Below, piece by piece: positions 53,607 to 64,000 of a stretch of 64,000 nt of DNA. Source of the stretch: Mesodorylaimus sp. YZB2_4. Its lineage: Eukaryota; Nematoda; Enoplea; Dorylaimida; Dorylaimidae. The notes under the pieces are model-generated. The model was not told the origin of the DNA. It searched no databases and worked only from the letters and a program-made list of their open reading frames with translations. The stretch lies in the NCBI GenBank assembly GCA_030248295.1, contig JASANH010001194.1, forward strand, positions 248,001-312,000, given 5' to 3'. How positions within the stretch are numbered: position 1 is the stretch's first letter; each line of letters starts with the position of its first letter. Made by a program: the position numbers and the translations under genes.

Positions 53607-55836
53607 TTAACTTCTCTTCTGCTCTTTTGTATCTACTGAACCCTTCTGAGCGTTTGCCGATGATTTGGCTGATGAAAATGGCCAGTCATTTCCGATGAAG
53701 AAACTAGGAATATTGCTGCCGTAATAAATTTTGTTGTTGGCCGATATTGCCTCGATTCGTTTCACTTCCAAGAATTCGGGCGTCAGAAGAAGCTGGAACA
53801 GATCTTAGCGATGGGGCGAGAGGGTAAGGCAAACTGTGGAAGGCATTACCTTGTTGGATTCTGCTTTCTTCAAGGCCGTGTAATAATCTGCATCAGCGTG
53901 CGCTTTCATTTTCGCCAAGTGAGCTTGATCTGGAAAAGCAAGTGTGCGGTTAGGGATGGCAAAAATGCTGCCGATTCTGGTTTGCGGAGTAAGAGTCCGA
54001 ACAGTCCTACGTTGGAGAGAATGCCGTGGGCAGCAGATAGTCTCCAGGTAGGCCTCCTCCCTAGTCAGGAGATATCGACCGGACGGGTTCCTGCCTCACC
54101 TGCAACGGAGGCAACTAATTTGCTGTATAAGGTGGCGAGTCAAGGAAACCAGATACACTACCTTCTCCACAGGCCAAACGCACCTATTGCAGTGGGCTCG
54201 GGGATAACAAAGGAGGGATACAATGTGGATCCGTCCCGCATCAGTGCACCTTGTGCCTGCGCCTGTGAGCAAGTCCAGCCTATGGGGTGTGTGTGATGGG
54301 AGAGCAGGACCTGTGTGAACGAGCCAACTCGAACACAGCACGTACCTTCCAGCTCGGACATTTTCTTTTGCGATTCCTTCTCGACGATGTGTTGGTCATA
54401 ATGTATTTTGGCCACCTGAGCTTGTTTCTCCGCCTCTGAAAAGTGCACGCCAGACTAGCATCATGGAAACAAGACAGGAAGAGTTGCTTACCGATCACAG
54501 CCCGTTTGCGCTCCGTTTCAGCCTCCTTCTCGACCACTTTCTGATGCTGAGTGGCGATTAGGAGCTTGGTTTTTTCAGCTTCCCTGTGAACAAATGGGCC
54601 AATTCAATAAGTGCATGCAGTGCTTTCTGCCCCGACTAACTTACATAAGCTCATAATTCTGGCGAATAGTCTCTGGAATTTTCGGTTTCGTCACTCGCAC
54701 GCCTTGCACGTACAAACCAGGCGCCATGCTGGTCAGGTCCCTTTGCAACGAGTGTTTCAAATTTTCATCAATTTGGTCTGAAAATGGGCAAGTGAGTGAA
54801 GTGAGCCTACTCCCTCCGTCATCCCGCTGGGCCCACTTACCGAACAAGTCGATGTAGACCTCCTGCAGCGTATGCACACTGCAAAACTGATTCACTTCGT
54901 GATGGATCTTGTTGAATATCAGGGTCCGATCGTAATCGACTGTGTAGTTCTTCACGATATCGTGCACTAAAACCCAATCCCTTCTCCCAGTACGTCACAT
55001 CACGGGCGAAAGACATCCCTCATTCCCGCAGTTTCACATGCCCGCTCCCATCTAAGTGAACTGATAAATGTCTCGGACGAGACGGGAGTAGGACAGCTAA
55101 CCCCTGAAGCACAGGTCTCACGGGTCTTCAAGGATGTAAAGCGGGACCCTGCCTTGCTTTCCAGGACTTTCAACCCGTTTTACCAGTTGGCCAGCAAGAG
55201 CCAGCTTGTTGAGGCCATAACACTCGGTATCCCCTCTGACGTCTCCACTAGGGGCACCTCTGTACCAGGACCGATGTTAAGGACGACTCGCCTCGTTTGG
55301 TGTCACATTCGTCGCAGGGCATACAAAACTGGCTCGAGGACTGGCAATGAGACAGAGTGGAACTGCGGTTGCTGACCCGAGCACCCGTCACGTTTAGTGC
55401 ACTTACCACTCGCAGGCGACAAAATATTCACGACTTCAATGCGATCGAAGTAGATCAGCACGCCTCCACTAGAAAATAAGACTGCACTCAGCACGAACCC
55501 CAAGCGGGTATCGAACCATATACAAAACTGTTCTCTGCACTCACCTCGTTCCACACGGCACGTTCTTCACTTCGTCCGTCTGCAACGTAGTCTGTACCGA
55601 CCTGACGGTCGTGATGAAGGGGACCATCAAATGGAAACCAGGCTCGCTCACCGACCTCAATAAGGCGCCGCCCTGAAACACGCATTACTGCCTCTTCTCC
55701 CACGGCCACCCACGTCGCCTCTACTCACCCGGTAATACACTCCAACGTGACCCTCATCGATTTTGTGCAACGAGAAATTGACTAGGAAGGCAAAACCAAA
55801 CACGATAGCTGCGGCCACAGCAGCCGGATTGGCCAT
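53607..55836 (-). CDS. ERLIN: Erlin (ER lipid-raft SPFH protein)
   Basis: The gene starts at ATG 55836 and ends at 53607. Exon 1 ([20 protein letters not shown]) is the signal anchor, then [16 protein letters not shown]. The SPFH core follows: [98 protein letters not shown], then [15 protein letters not shown] and the C-terminal [15 protein letters not shown]. Erlin1/2 form ER-lumenal rings that recruit RNF170 to activated IP3 receptors and limit SREBP activation. TTTCAG ends 10 nt before the ATG. The intron at about 54970-55400 is long and has no recognised insert. Confidence 0.95.
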
Positions 55837-56101
55837 TTCACAACCCTGAAAGCACGAAATTGGGCAGTGAAGGGAGACATACCTGCAAAGTAAGCATAGC
55901 ATGCTAACTCGAAACATCACCGACCTTGTCCCATCTAAAATCTCTTCCTTTATTCCATGCCCGCACCACCACATAAGACATGCGAATACACGTACAATAC
56001 AAAGGTCAAAATAGAGTGAATATGAGAACTCGATCACATCTCCAGCCCAGTCCTAAAACCTGCTTAAAATATCTCGATACAAGATACACATCGAACACAA
56101 A

Positions 56102-59100
56102 TTAGGGTACGACCGGGCCCGACGCCAGAGGTGCATTCTTGGACGAAAACCGTTGCAACAGCATCGAATAGCACGAATCGCACACGCGCACTGGTTTCGA
56201 ACTGGACGGCAACGGCATCGTGTTATCACTGCACGAAGCACAAAATATTCCACCGCAATTTCGACAATGATGCTAGAATAGAACCATGAACCTCGCCATT
56301 CATAAACTCTTTCCAATAACTTACTTTCCTTCGCTTCACCGAAAATTTCATTTGACAAATTTTACACGCAACAGCATCCTTGTCGCTTTCCCACTGGCCT
56401 CCACTCAACGGCATGCCTTCCTTCAGGTCTTCCACAGTCAGCTTCGATCTGAAATATTATTAGCCCTCATAAGACGTTTTCCACTTCCCACTTGCCTTGC
56501 TCACTGGGATAAATGGCATCCCATTTCCTCCAACGCTCCTTCGTAGTCCGCAGCAGTCTTCTCCAATTCAGCGCACCGATTCACCAATTCGACATAACTC
56601 TGAAAAGCTTAGTTCACATTTCAATTACCTCACTGTAGAGCCACCCAGCCTACCTTCTCCGTATTCCGCAAATTGTTTAATTCGTGCTGCAACTGCTCTT
56701 TGACCAACTTCTCGGCCGTCAGCGATTCATCAAGCAACCGATTTTGGTCCATAATATTGGTCAATTCCGATTGGATTGAGGAACTAAAACAAAAAACCTA
56801 CACGTTTGAAGTTAAAAAATAAACACACTTTTTTACCAAAATTCCGTCTTGGCTTTTAGTTCAAATTGAAGTGATTCCAACATAGTATTATCTTGTTTCG
56901 AACGTGTTTCGAAGTCTTTGATCCTATAACAAATCCTATCACGGTCTTCCTGCGGAACCAGTAAAACTATATTTTACCTCGCTTCAAGCAAATCAATTTG
57001 CTTATTCGACTCCGTTTTTAATGCTTCGATTTCTTTTTCCAAACGCGTGATCAATTTGTCCTTATTTTTACCACTGTCTTCAAAAACCTACAAAAACCCA
57101 CACGAATGTGATCTATTTTAGACCAAGATTTATTTACTTCGCACTTACTCGAACTTTCTGATACAAATCGATATTAATCTTTTTGATATCTTCGATTTGT
57201 TGACGCAATGAGATAATGGTGTCCTGTTTCTCGTGTACGTCCTTCTCCAACAATGCCATCGCCGTCTCCAATTCTTCTGCTTTTTGTAAAACGCAAAACT
57301 CGCCGCTGCCCGAATCACCAGTATTCGATATGTTGTCGGCCGATATGTCCTTGGGATTCTGGAATAAAACCAATTTTAATCACCAGGCATAAAAGTCCGA
57401 TATGTCGAAGAGCATGATCTATCTATATTGTACATAAAGACAGGTCTGATCACGAGATTGCTCAGAGACGTGGGTTTGAATCCTTCGAACTCAGGGACGT
57501 GGGTTCGAAGGTTCAAGTTTTCGCAGGTGCCTCCTTCGGGTTACTGATACAAGATGGAAAAAGAATTCATACATTATCCACGTCCGCAGGTGCTGGAGCC
57601 GCGGGTGCTGGCGTTCCAACAGTGCGATGCCCGCGCACTGTTTCAAATACCTTCACACGAGATCGTAAATTCTCCACAGTTGTACTGTAAAATATGGTTA
57701 GAAAATTAGAATATGATCCTGCCTAACTAATTAGAACTTACAGCAAATAACGGTTTCGCTCCTCTAAATAATTCTTTTGATCCAAAACCGCTTTCATATC
57801 CGCCATACTTTCGTAACTACAAAAAATCCCCCATAAAATTTATGCATGGGTGAATAGCAAATCGTACCTCCTCTCCACTTTCTCATCTTCCCCATCCTCT
57901 ACAGCCAATGTTGGGATTTTAATATAGGCATTCAGATCGACGTCGGTCGGCTGAAATGGAAAAAATGCATCTGGTAGACGAGACAGCCTTGTATGGGCAA
58001 GCAAAACCAATGAGGAAACTTTTCTTGCGACGACCAGACAAAACTGGGGAAAAAATTTATTCCACGATTGATGTTTGTAGGGCCCAACACGAAGATAAGA
58101 AGCGCTCACCTGTTTTCCCAGCTCCTCCGCTTTCAAATATAGATTACAATCAATAACGCGCAGACCCACTAGACTCCCAACGAAAATTATGCCCGTTGTT
58201 TCGTGCCGTATTAATGCCCATTCCTCGTAGAACTCCCTGGTAAACAATAAATTATCGAAACATCACAGGGACTGATCGTGCCTCTCTTACTTGAGCAAAT
58301 CTTTGGAATCAGCCAGCGTCTGAAAGTAGTCCGACAATTTTTTCTGCATTAGCGCCAATCGTAAGAAAGCTCGGACGCGACAAATTCCGTTGGGAATACT
58401 TGGTAGTTGTTGAATGCACGTTACAGCTTCTTCGATATCTTTCGACAGTTTGCTTGATCTTTCGAACAAGAGCCACAAATCTTGATCGGGAGACTTCATC
58501 AGAAAACGAGATCCTTGAAAAGAAAAGAACATTTGTGAGACCGACTTGCATTCTGGTGATTAGGTATAAGCGAAGAGAGGGAGGGAATGCATCAAGAAAG
58601 TAAAGAATGGATCAAGCCATTGTGGGACGAGCCAAAGGGAACTAGGAACCATCACCAACAACGAGTGGCGAGACAAAGCAGTGATCAGATTCATAGCTCG
58701 AGGACGACGATTACAAACAGAGATGTTTTTTGAAAATCGTTCCTTCATGTCACAGTGCGTGTGGTTACCCGAGTCATAGGACAGTAATAAAAGGACAAAG
58801 GTGGCGGCTCCCATTAGGGGCCAACCTACTGATGCGTGTTTCACTTCGCATGGAGCTGAATGTCATTGAACTCATGGTGGAACGCGGCAGAGCCAAATCT
58901 TTACCTCTAAATCCATGCTTTAGTACTTTTTCGACCATGATGAAGAAATCTTGCAGCTGCGGGTGCTCCGATGGACTCATCATCCGACATTTTGACTGCA
59001 TGCATCGTTCTAGTAGACCACGTATGACTAAACGCGTCAGCAGAAGTAAGTTGCTTCTATTGCAAGCTAAAAACACAAGGCAATCTTGCAAAACGTGTTT

Positions 59101-59548
59101 GCGAAGAGGTGGTACAGTAACCATATGACACTAGTGCCTTGCCTGCAGAAGTCCTCCAACCAGTTAACCTAGCTATTCGTCGTCAGGGGTGCGCAGAAGG
59201 TCAACGGCGCTAAACTCTAACGCGAACGCGAATTTTGCAGCCAAATATCAGCAGGCTACCCAAAGTATATGTAGCAGGCAGGCTAATTTAAATCTCCTAG
59301 TTCGTACTGCAGCCTACGCCTAAATGAGTTTCACCGATCCAGTCTTGCCGAGTGCGTTTCTCATTCCTAGAAAATGCTGTCAACGTCCTTTATTTGGGAA
59401 CAACTGCATAAGCAGACGTTGAGTTATGCGTAAAAATCAGCATGATCGCTCATAATACTGGTCCGTATGTCCGTATCTGTCCGTATCAGCAACTCTTACC
59501 AAAACTATCTCGGCGATCCACGGCACCCGCATCGACCAGCGTTGACAT
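56102..59548 (-). CDS. RUFY: RUN and FYVE domain protein (RUFY1/2-like)
   Basis: The gene starts at ATG 59548 (exon 1: [16 protein letters not shown]) and ends at 56102. Exon 2 (from about 59082) reads [20 protein letters not shown] and begins the RUN domain, which continues [40 protein letters not shown] and [20 protein letters not shown]. Coiled coils follow, with the RUFY-typical [20 protein letters not shown]. The C-terminal FYVE finger has the eight cysteines plus the basic patch: [15 protein letters not shown] joined to [14 protein letters not shown] and [20 protein letters not shown] proteins tether endosomes through PI3P, Rab4/Rab14 and Arl8. Length is about 600 residues, usual for the family. 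Confidence 0.94.
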
Positions 59549-60304
59549 CGTTGCTCCCCCGCCAAGTGCGATCAAATCGCAAATATTCCAGAATCTCTTT
59601 GCCACCAGCCAGCCACCTTTGAAGCGGATCTCGAAATATTCTCCCTAATTTCCTAAATTTCTCAATTCCGCGCACACCAACCGGACCATTTCATTTCAAC
59701 GCTTATATCAAAAACGCGCGAACTTGAATTTATCTTCCCCTGCACACCTACTTCTTTCTCCTAGTCGATAGCTTCCAGCAGGGATAGTCGTCGTCACAGC
59801 GCTCGTTTCAAAAGGCAATTGTTAGCTAGTGTCAACTTACGAGGCCGTTCTTGGATCCGAGAGGAGAATTTGTGTAGGAATCACGTGCTCCTAGTGGGCC
59901 CTATGAAGCAGCCGTTTTCCCCCAGCGAAGCTCCCGAGCTCTTCCCAGCTTACGTCAATCGAAGCTCATCGTGTGATCTGTACTCGACGCGTGTAAAATT
60001 GATTACGTTCCTTTTATGGCTTGGTTGGTGAGCAAGAAAAAAATGAGAATCTGGTTTTCTTCGATTCAAACCGTCGGCCAGTCGGGCTGTAAGAATCTAA
60101 TCCGGCTGGTCGGAATGTGTTTGCTGTCTAGTTCTAACCAGATTCATGGGTGCAGTTTGAAGTAATGTTGTACAAAATCATTCAAATTTATTTCTGGCGC
60201 GAATTACGATAGTTTGGATTCAAATTTTGATTTATCTCTTTCTCGATTCTTCTGTATGTACCTGCCCAACTGTTCATAGGCTACTCTTTCCAGCCTATTC
60301 AAAT
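59549..60304. other. Divergent promoter region between RUFY and PLC
   Basis: No supported gene. CTACTCTTTCCAG ends at 60293, 11 nt before the PLC start codon. Confidence 0.5.
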
Positions 60305-63300
60305 ATGGCAGCGAAGAAAGGACGAATCAAGGAAGTTGGTGAAACTTATCGAAAAATGACATTACTCGAAGACGATGCGGATGAAGAAACGGTAAAAAGA
60401 GCATTTTTGGCTGCCGAGCAAGGTACTGTTCTGAGAAAAGTGAAATTGCGATCACTTCGCGCTCCATTGCTCTTGCAACTCACCACCGACCATCAATATA
60501 TTGTGTACAAAAATCCCAGAACGAAAGTCGGATGCACGATTGGCGGCAGTAGATCAAAAAAGGGTAAGTACTGATTTAGAGGGTTCCTTCCAGGTGGGCC
60601 AAATCCTCTTGAAAGATTGGTTCCAAGGTAGCATTTTCGCATTTTCGACTGCTCCTTTCCTCCTGGCCTGCCTTTTTCTCATCTTTTCTAGCTGGAGCTG
60701 AAAGATGGGCAAAAAATATGCACTTCACGCAATGGCATTCCTTTCTCTTTTTTATTTCGTTGCCTCGAACCCTTTTTTTCGCTACGATGCTTCTTTGAAG
60801 ACACTCATAATCAAGACAAAAAATTCAGATCGAGGACTCCATTTTTTTATCCCCCAGGCTTCCTCTTTCTTTATCGAGAAACGGGGATGATCATCGTAAA
60901 TCTACTTTTTCAGTTCGAGAGATCATTTTTCGTTTCAGTTCCCGTGTCGATGCTGATTGATATTCGCAGCGGATGGAACACTGATCGATTTATGAAAGCT
61001 TCGACTAAAGACGAATTCAGCACTAAAATTTCTGTGCGAACTTTTTGCACTTTTGAAAAGATTTACTGTAGAATATTTTTTCTAATTTTCTAGGAAACTT
61101 GCTGCTTTTCAATCGTTTTTCGAAAATTGCACCGTTTGCAAAAGACCGTCGATTTTGTAACACAATCGCCGGAAGAACAAAAAATTTGGTTGATTGCACT
61201 TCGACGATTACTCAATGACATTCGAGAGGCGGCCTTGCATTTCAATGAGAAGGCGTGGTTGAGAAAGAATTTTCAAGCAGCTGATGTCAATAATAATGGA
61301 AAACTATCTTTTCAAGAATTGTGGGAATTATTGAAAAAATTGAGCGTTCAGATTTCGGAAAAAGAATGTAAACGACAATTTATGGTAAGACTTTTGAGTT
61401 TTTTGGAAATTTTGAAATAAATGGTACTTGTTAATTGAAATCAGATCAGTGATTTTCGAAAAACGGACGATTTGGACGCACCATCCTTGGACTTTGATGA
61501 ATTCGTTATGTTTTTCCGTTCATTGACGAGACGACCAGAATTGAAAAGGGTTATGAGAAGGTAACGTAAATTGGGTCTCCACATTTCATTGCCCTGAGTC
61601 TGGTTTTTAGTTACTCAGAATTGGGAATCGATGTATGGACTGCGGAAGATCTGAAAAAATTTTTGGAAATGTCACAAGGAGTAAGCTTTTGTAGGGTTCA
61701 TAAAAACTGAGAAACCTTAAAAAATCTGCATTCTGAGGTTTAAAATTTCGGATGTCTCACTTTTTGTCCATCTCTTGATCATTAAATGTGATGTAAATCA
61801 GCAAATTGCTTAAAATTGTTTTAGTATTTCTGGGACAGTTTAAAAAAACACTACAAATTAAAATTTTTTTCTGGAAAATCGGGGAAAATAATTTTCCGCG
61901 CTCTATATGAACCCTGCTTTATCTGTGTCAATTTTGTATTCCATTTGGTCATTTTCAGTTTCAAGTCACCTTGGACGAATGCAAGGCAATTATTCAAGAA
62001 TTCGAACCAGACGATGAGGCCCGACTGGCAGGCACCCTGTCAGTTCATGGTTTGTAGTTTCTTTTAATTTTTTCCCTTGAATGTTAAAAAGTCTTTTTCC
62101 AGGATTTCGTCTGGTCCTCTTATCGAAATGGGGCGCAATGATGAAAGCCACTCATGCCAAGACCGTTTTTCAAGACATGACTCGTCCGCTTTGCGAGTAT
62201 TACATTCATTCTACACACAACACGTAAGTGACTGAATTTGCATTCTGGTGGGTCTTGTTATTACGTCTTGAGTCACACCCATTTCAGGTATTTGATTGGT
62301 CATCAGTTGCTCGGTGATGCCACCATCGAAGGCTATATTCGAGCTTTGAAAAGTGGGGCGCGTATGCTCGAATGTAAGCAAGTTTTTTTCGTTTTCTCAC
62401 TTATGTGGAACGTCTTTTTTGGACATAGTGGACATATGGGAAGGCGAAGACGAACCAGTGGTCACTCATGGATACACGCTCGTTAATCCCCAATCGTTGG
62501 TCGGTGTGGTACGTGCCATCGATGCGTACGCGTTCAAGACGTCCCCGTAAGTCTAGAATATTTGCTGGAGGTTATGGGCTGAGCAAGTTGGCACGTAGCT
62601 GCCTCGGTGGTGTGGCTGTGAAAGGCGTGTATCATAGTTTGCTTGGTAGAGCTGGAAACTGGTCAGCCACGAGCTTACCTCTGGCCGTCTGAGAACTTGG
62701 TTAAATTCTCTCTGCGCCTTGCACGCCTGGCGGGGGGGGGGGGGTGATTCACCCCTGATCCCTCCGGGGTCGATGAACGAGGAGAGGCCTCATGCTGGTA
62801 GCTTTCAAATCCGGGACCCTTGACGGGGCACGGGCTGGGTATAGTTGGGTAACCGCCGACATCGCGGGGTAGCGACTAACACGCGCCTTTGCCCAGCTTG
62901 CATCCTGGATTAACCCGATCCCGAGTCGGCGGCAAGATATGGTCAACTAACAAGCCCCCTAGTTCACGGGTAAAGGACCAAAAAATCGACCCTTGCCTGG
63001 ACCGACCAGGATGGGTAAAAAAGTATGGGCATGTTTCACGTGCTTTGGGTAAATCTGCACGTGCTCTTCACGTGCTCTGGGTAAATCTGCATAAATTTGC
63101 ACATGTGCAAATTTATGCAGATTTACCCAAGGCTTTTTCAAATTTCACTTCTGGCGAATAAACTGCATTTTTTGCTGCATTTTACATTGAAAATTCTAGC
63201 GATAATGTACTCGTGGTCAGGACTAGGAATCAAATGAACGGGGGGCTGCCCGTTATGCCCATTCATGGTGCTGAGGTAATTGACAGCGACATGTTTCAGG

Positions 63301-64000
63301 TATCCTTTAATTCTGTCGTTGGAAAATCATTGCGGTTTGGAATTTCAAATCAGATCTGCACATATATTCACAAAAATATTTGGCAATAAGATCTATGTCC
63401 CGCCATCGGCACAAACAGTTTTACCTTCGCCGGAACAATTGAAGCATAAGATTTTGCTCAAGGTAAGTCTGGAGTTTGGTTGTTGGGATTTGCTTACGGG
63501 AAATTCAACGTCAGCAATTCATCACTTATCTAAAACCTTGAAAAAACAGTGTATGTTTACAGAACACTAGAAGGACCAGTCATTACCCTAGAAATTGTGA
63601 TAGCGCTAATCCTCGCAAATCGGCCAGATCGGTTTGACCACATCTGTTCACAGCTCTTGCAATGTGATCAGTAGTCGCCATGTTTTTCATTGCCATTTAC
63701 TGATCGTTGGGCACTTTGTGGGGATTAGCGCATGATTACATGCAATTTGGAGGATGATGTAGTCTTTCCAGTCTTGTACAAGTACTGTAAAGTACTTCTA
63801 CAAGTCTTAGACAGGCGATGGTTACGATGAATTTTCTTATGCCAATTGTTGGTGCAGAAAGTGATAGAATTTGTATTTTTAGTGCAAAAAACTGTCGGAT
63901 ACAAAAACGAAAACCGACGATGAAGATGAGTTTTTTGACGACGTCTACGATGCTATTTTCGACAATTCGTGGACACCTGACGCGGCCGAATCGCCTGCAG
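60305..64000 (+). CDS. PLCD: Phosphoinositide-specific phospholipase C, delta-like (3' end outside window)
   Basis: Eleven exons are visible (60305-60563, 60939-61033, 61094-61384, 61445-61560, 61611-61680, 61959-62049, 62103-62223, 62288-62373, 62429-62546, 63300-63462, 63883 onward), about 509 residues. A PH domain runs over residues 30-145 (LLQLTTDHQYIVYKNPRTKV, MLIDIRSGWNTDR, CCFSIVF, VDFVTQSPEEQKIWLIALRR). EF hands follow (DVNNNGKLSFQELW). The catalytic X domain has STHNTYLIGHQLLGDATIEG, EGYIRALKSGARMLELDIWE, VVTHGYTLV and YPLILSLENHC, so both catalytic histidines and the calcium acids (E, D, E) are present and the enzyme should be active. The X/Y linker starts acidic (TKTDDEDEFFDD). The Y and C2 domains lie outside the window. 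Confidence 0.93.
62732..62744 (+). repeat. Poly(dG) tract in PLC intron 9
   Basis: A run of 13 G within the 753-nt intron 62547-63299. Confidence 0.85.
63036..63129. repeat. Tandem E-box-like units and perfect palindrome in PLC intron 9
   Basis: Two copies of a unit TTCACGTGCTYTGGGTAAAT-CTGCA (starting at about 63035 and 63068) lead into a 52-bp perfect palindrome at 63078-63129. Each 26-bp arm begins TGGGTAAATCTGCATAAATT and the arms meet at ACA/TGT with no spacer. Each unit contains CACGTG. Confidence 0.9.

Noticed and set aside
1..64000. CRISPR arrays, bacterial operons or phage genes
   Set aside because: None seen; introns and animal gene families throughout exclude a prokaryotic source.

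Overview
The window is nuclear DNA of a small-genome invertebrate animal. Nearly every gene is split by introns, most of them only 50 to 65 nt, with GTAAG/GTGAG donors and TTTTAG/TTTCAG acceptors. The encoded proteins are animal families: Maelstrom, Storkhead-box, WAPL, Erlin, RUFY, AMSH and a delta-like PLC. I cannot name the phylum. Maelstrom argues against a Caenorhabditis-like nematode, and the compact introns and many acceptor-like sites next to start codons are compatible with a lineage that uses spliced-leader trans-splicing.

Layout, left part. UBA1 3' half (1-2181, +); Maelstrom (2768-5232, +); a PIF/Harbinger transposon with a TAA target duplication and a MADF gene (5763-8330); RAD54L2/ARIP4-like SNF2 ATPase in 22 exons (8534-13118, +); an unusual Rab19/43-like GTPase (13410-14372, -); a long-inverted-repeat transposon (14510-15618); RACK1 (15805-17242, +); a Myb-domain RAP1/TERF2IP-like gene (17483-18927, +); a tail-anchored MSP-domain protein (19131-19721, -); a non-autonomous hAT element (20120-21464); a beta-propeller-like gene (about 22260-23609, -); and a secreted S1 serine protease (25359-26484, -).

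Layout, right part. A small membrane-protein gene lies in a segment duplicated almost exactly 16.2 kb away (copies at 27890-28650 and 44090-44823; the second sits inside an AMSH intron). Then a Storkhead-box gene with a 3.2 kb intron (29343-35305, +). After it comes a co-oriented minus-strand run, in transcription order WAPL, AMSH/STAMBP, XPC, UQCC6-like, ALKBH1 (48263 down to 35512). On the right are a glycine-rich membrane ORF (49442-49936, +), COPS4 with a hAT-type MITE in an intron (50216-53344, +), Erlin (53607-55836, -), RUFY (56102-59548, -) and the first half of a PLC (60305-64000, +).

How the genes relate. Most are unrelated housekeeping genes: ubiquitin (UBA1, COPS4, AMSH, Erlin), chromatin and repair (RAD54L2, WAPL, XPC), endosomes (RUFY, AMSH, Rab) and piRNA (MAEL). 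The most interesting point is the WAPL-AMSH-XPC-UQCC6-ALKBH1 run. Its intergenic gaps are 275, 216, 152 and 2 bp, and 3' splice sites abut three of its start codons, so it may be a polycistronic unit. The 2-bp gap between the UQCC6-like and ALKBH1 reading frames looks like a true dicistron.
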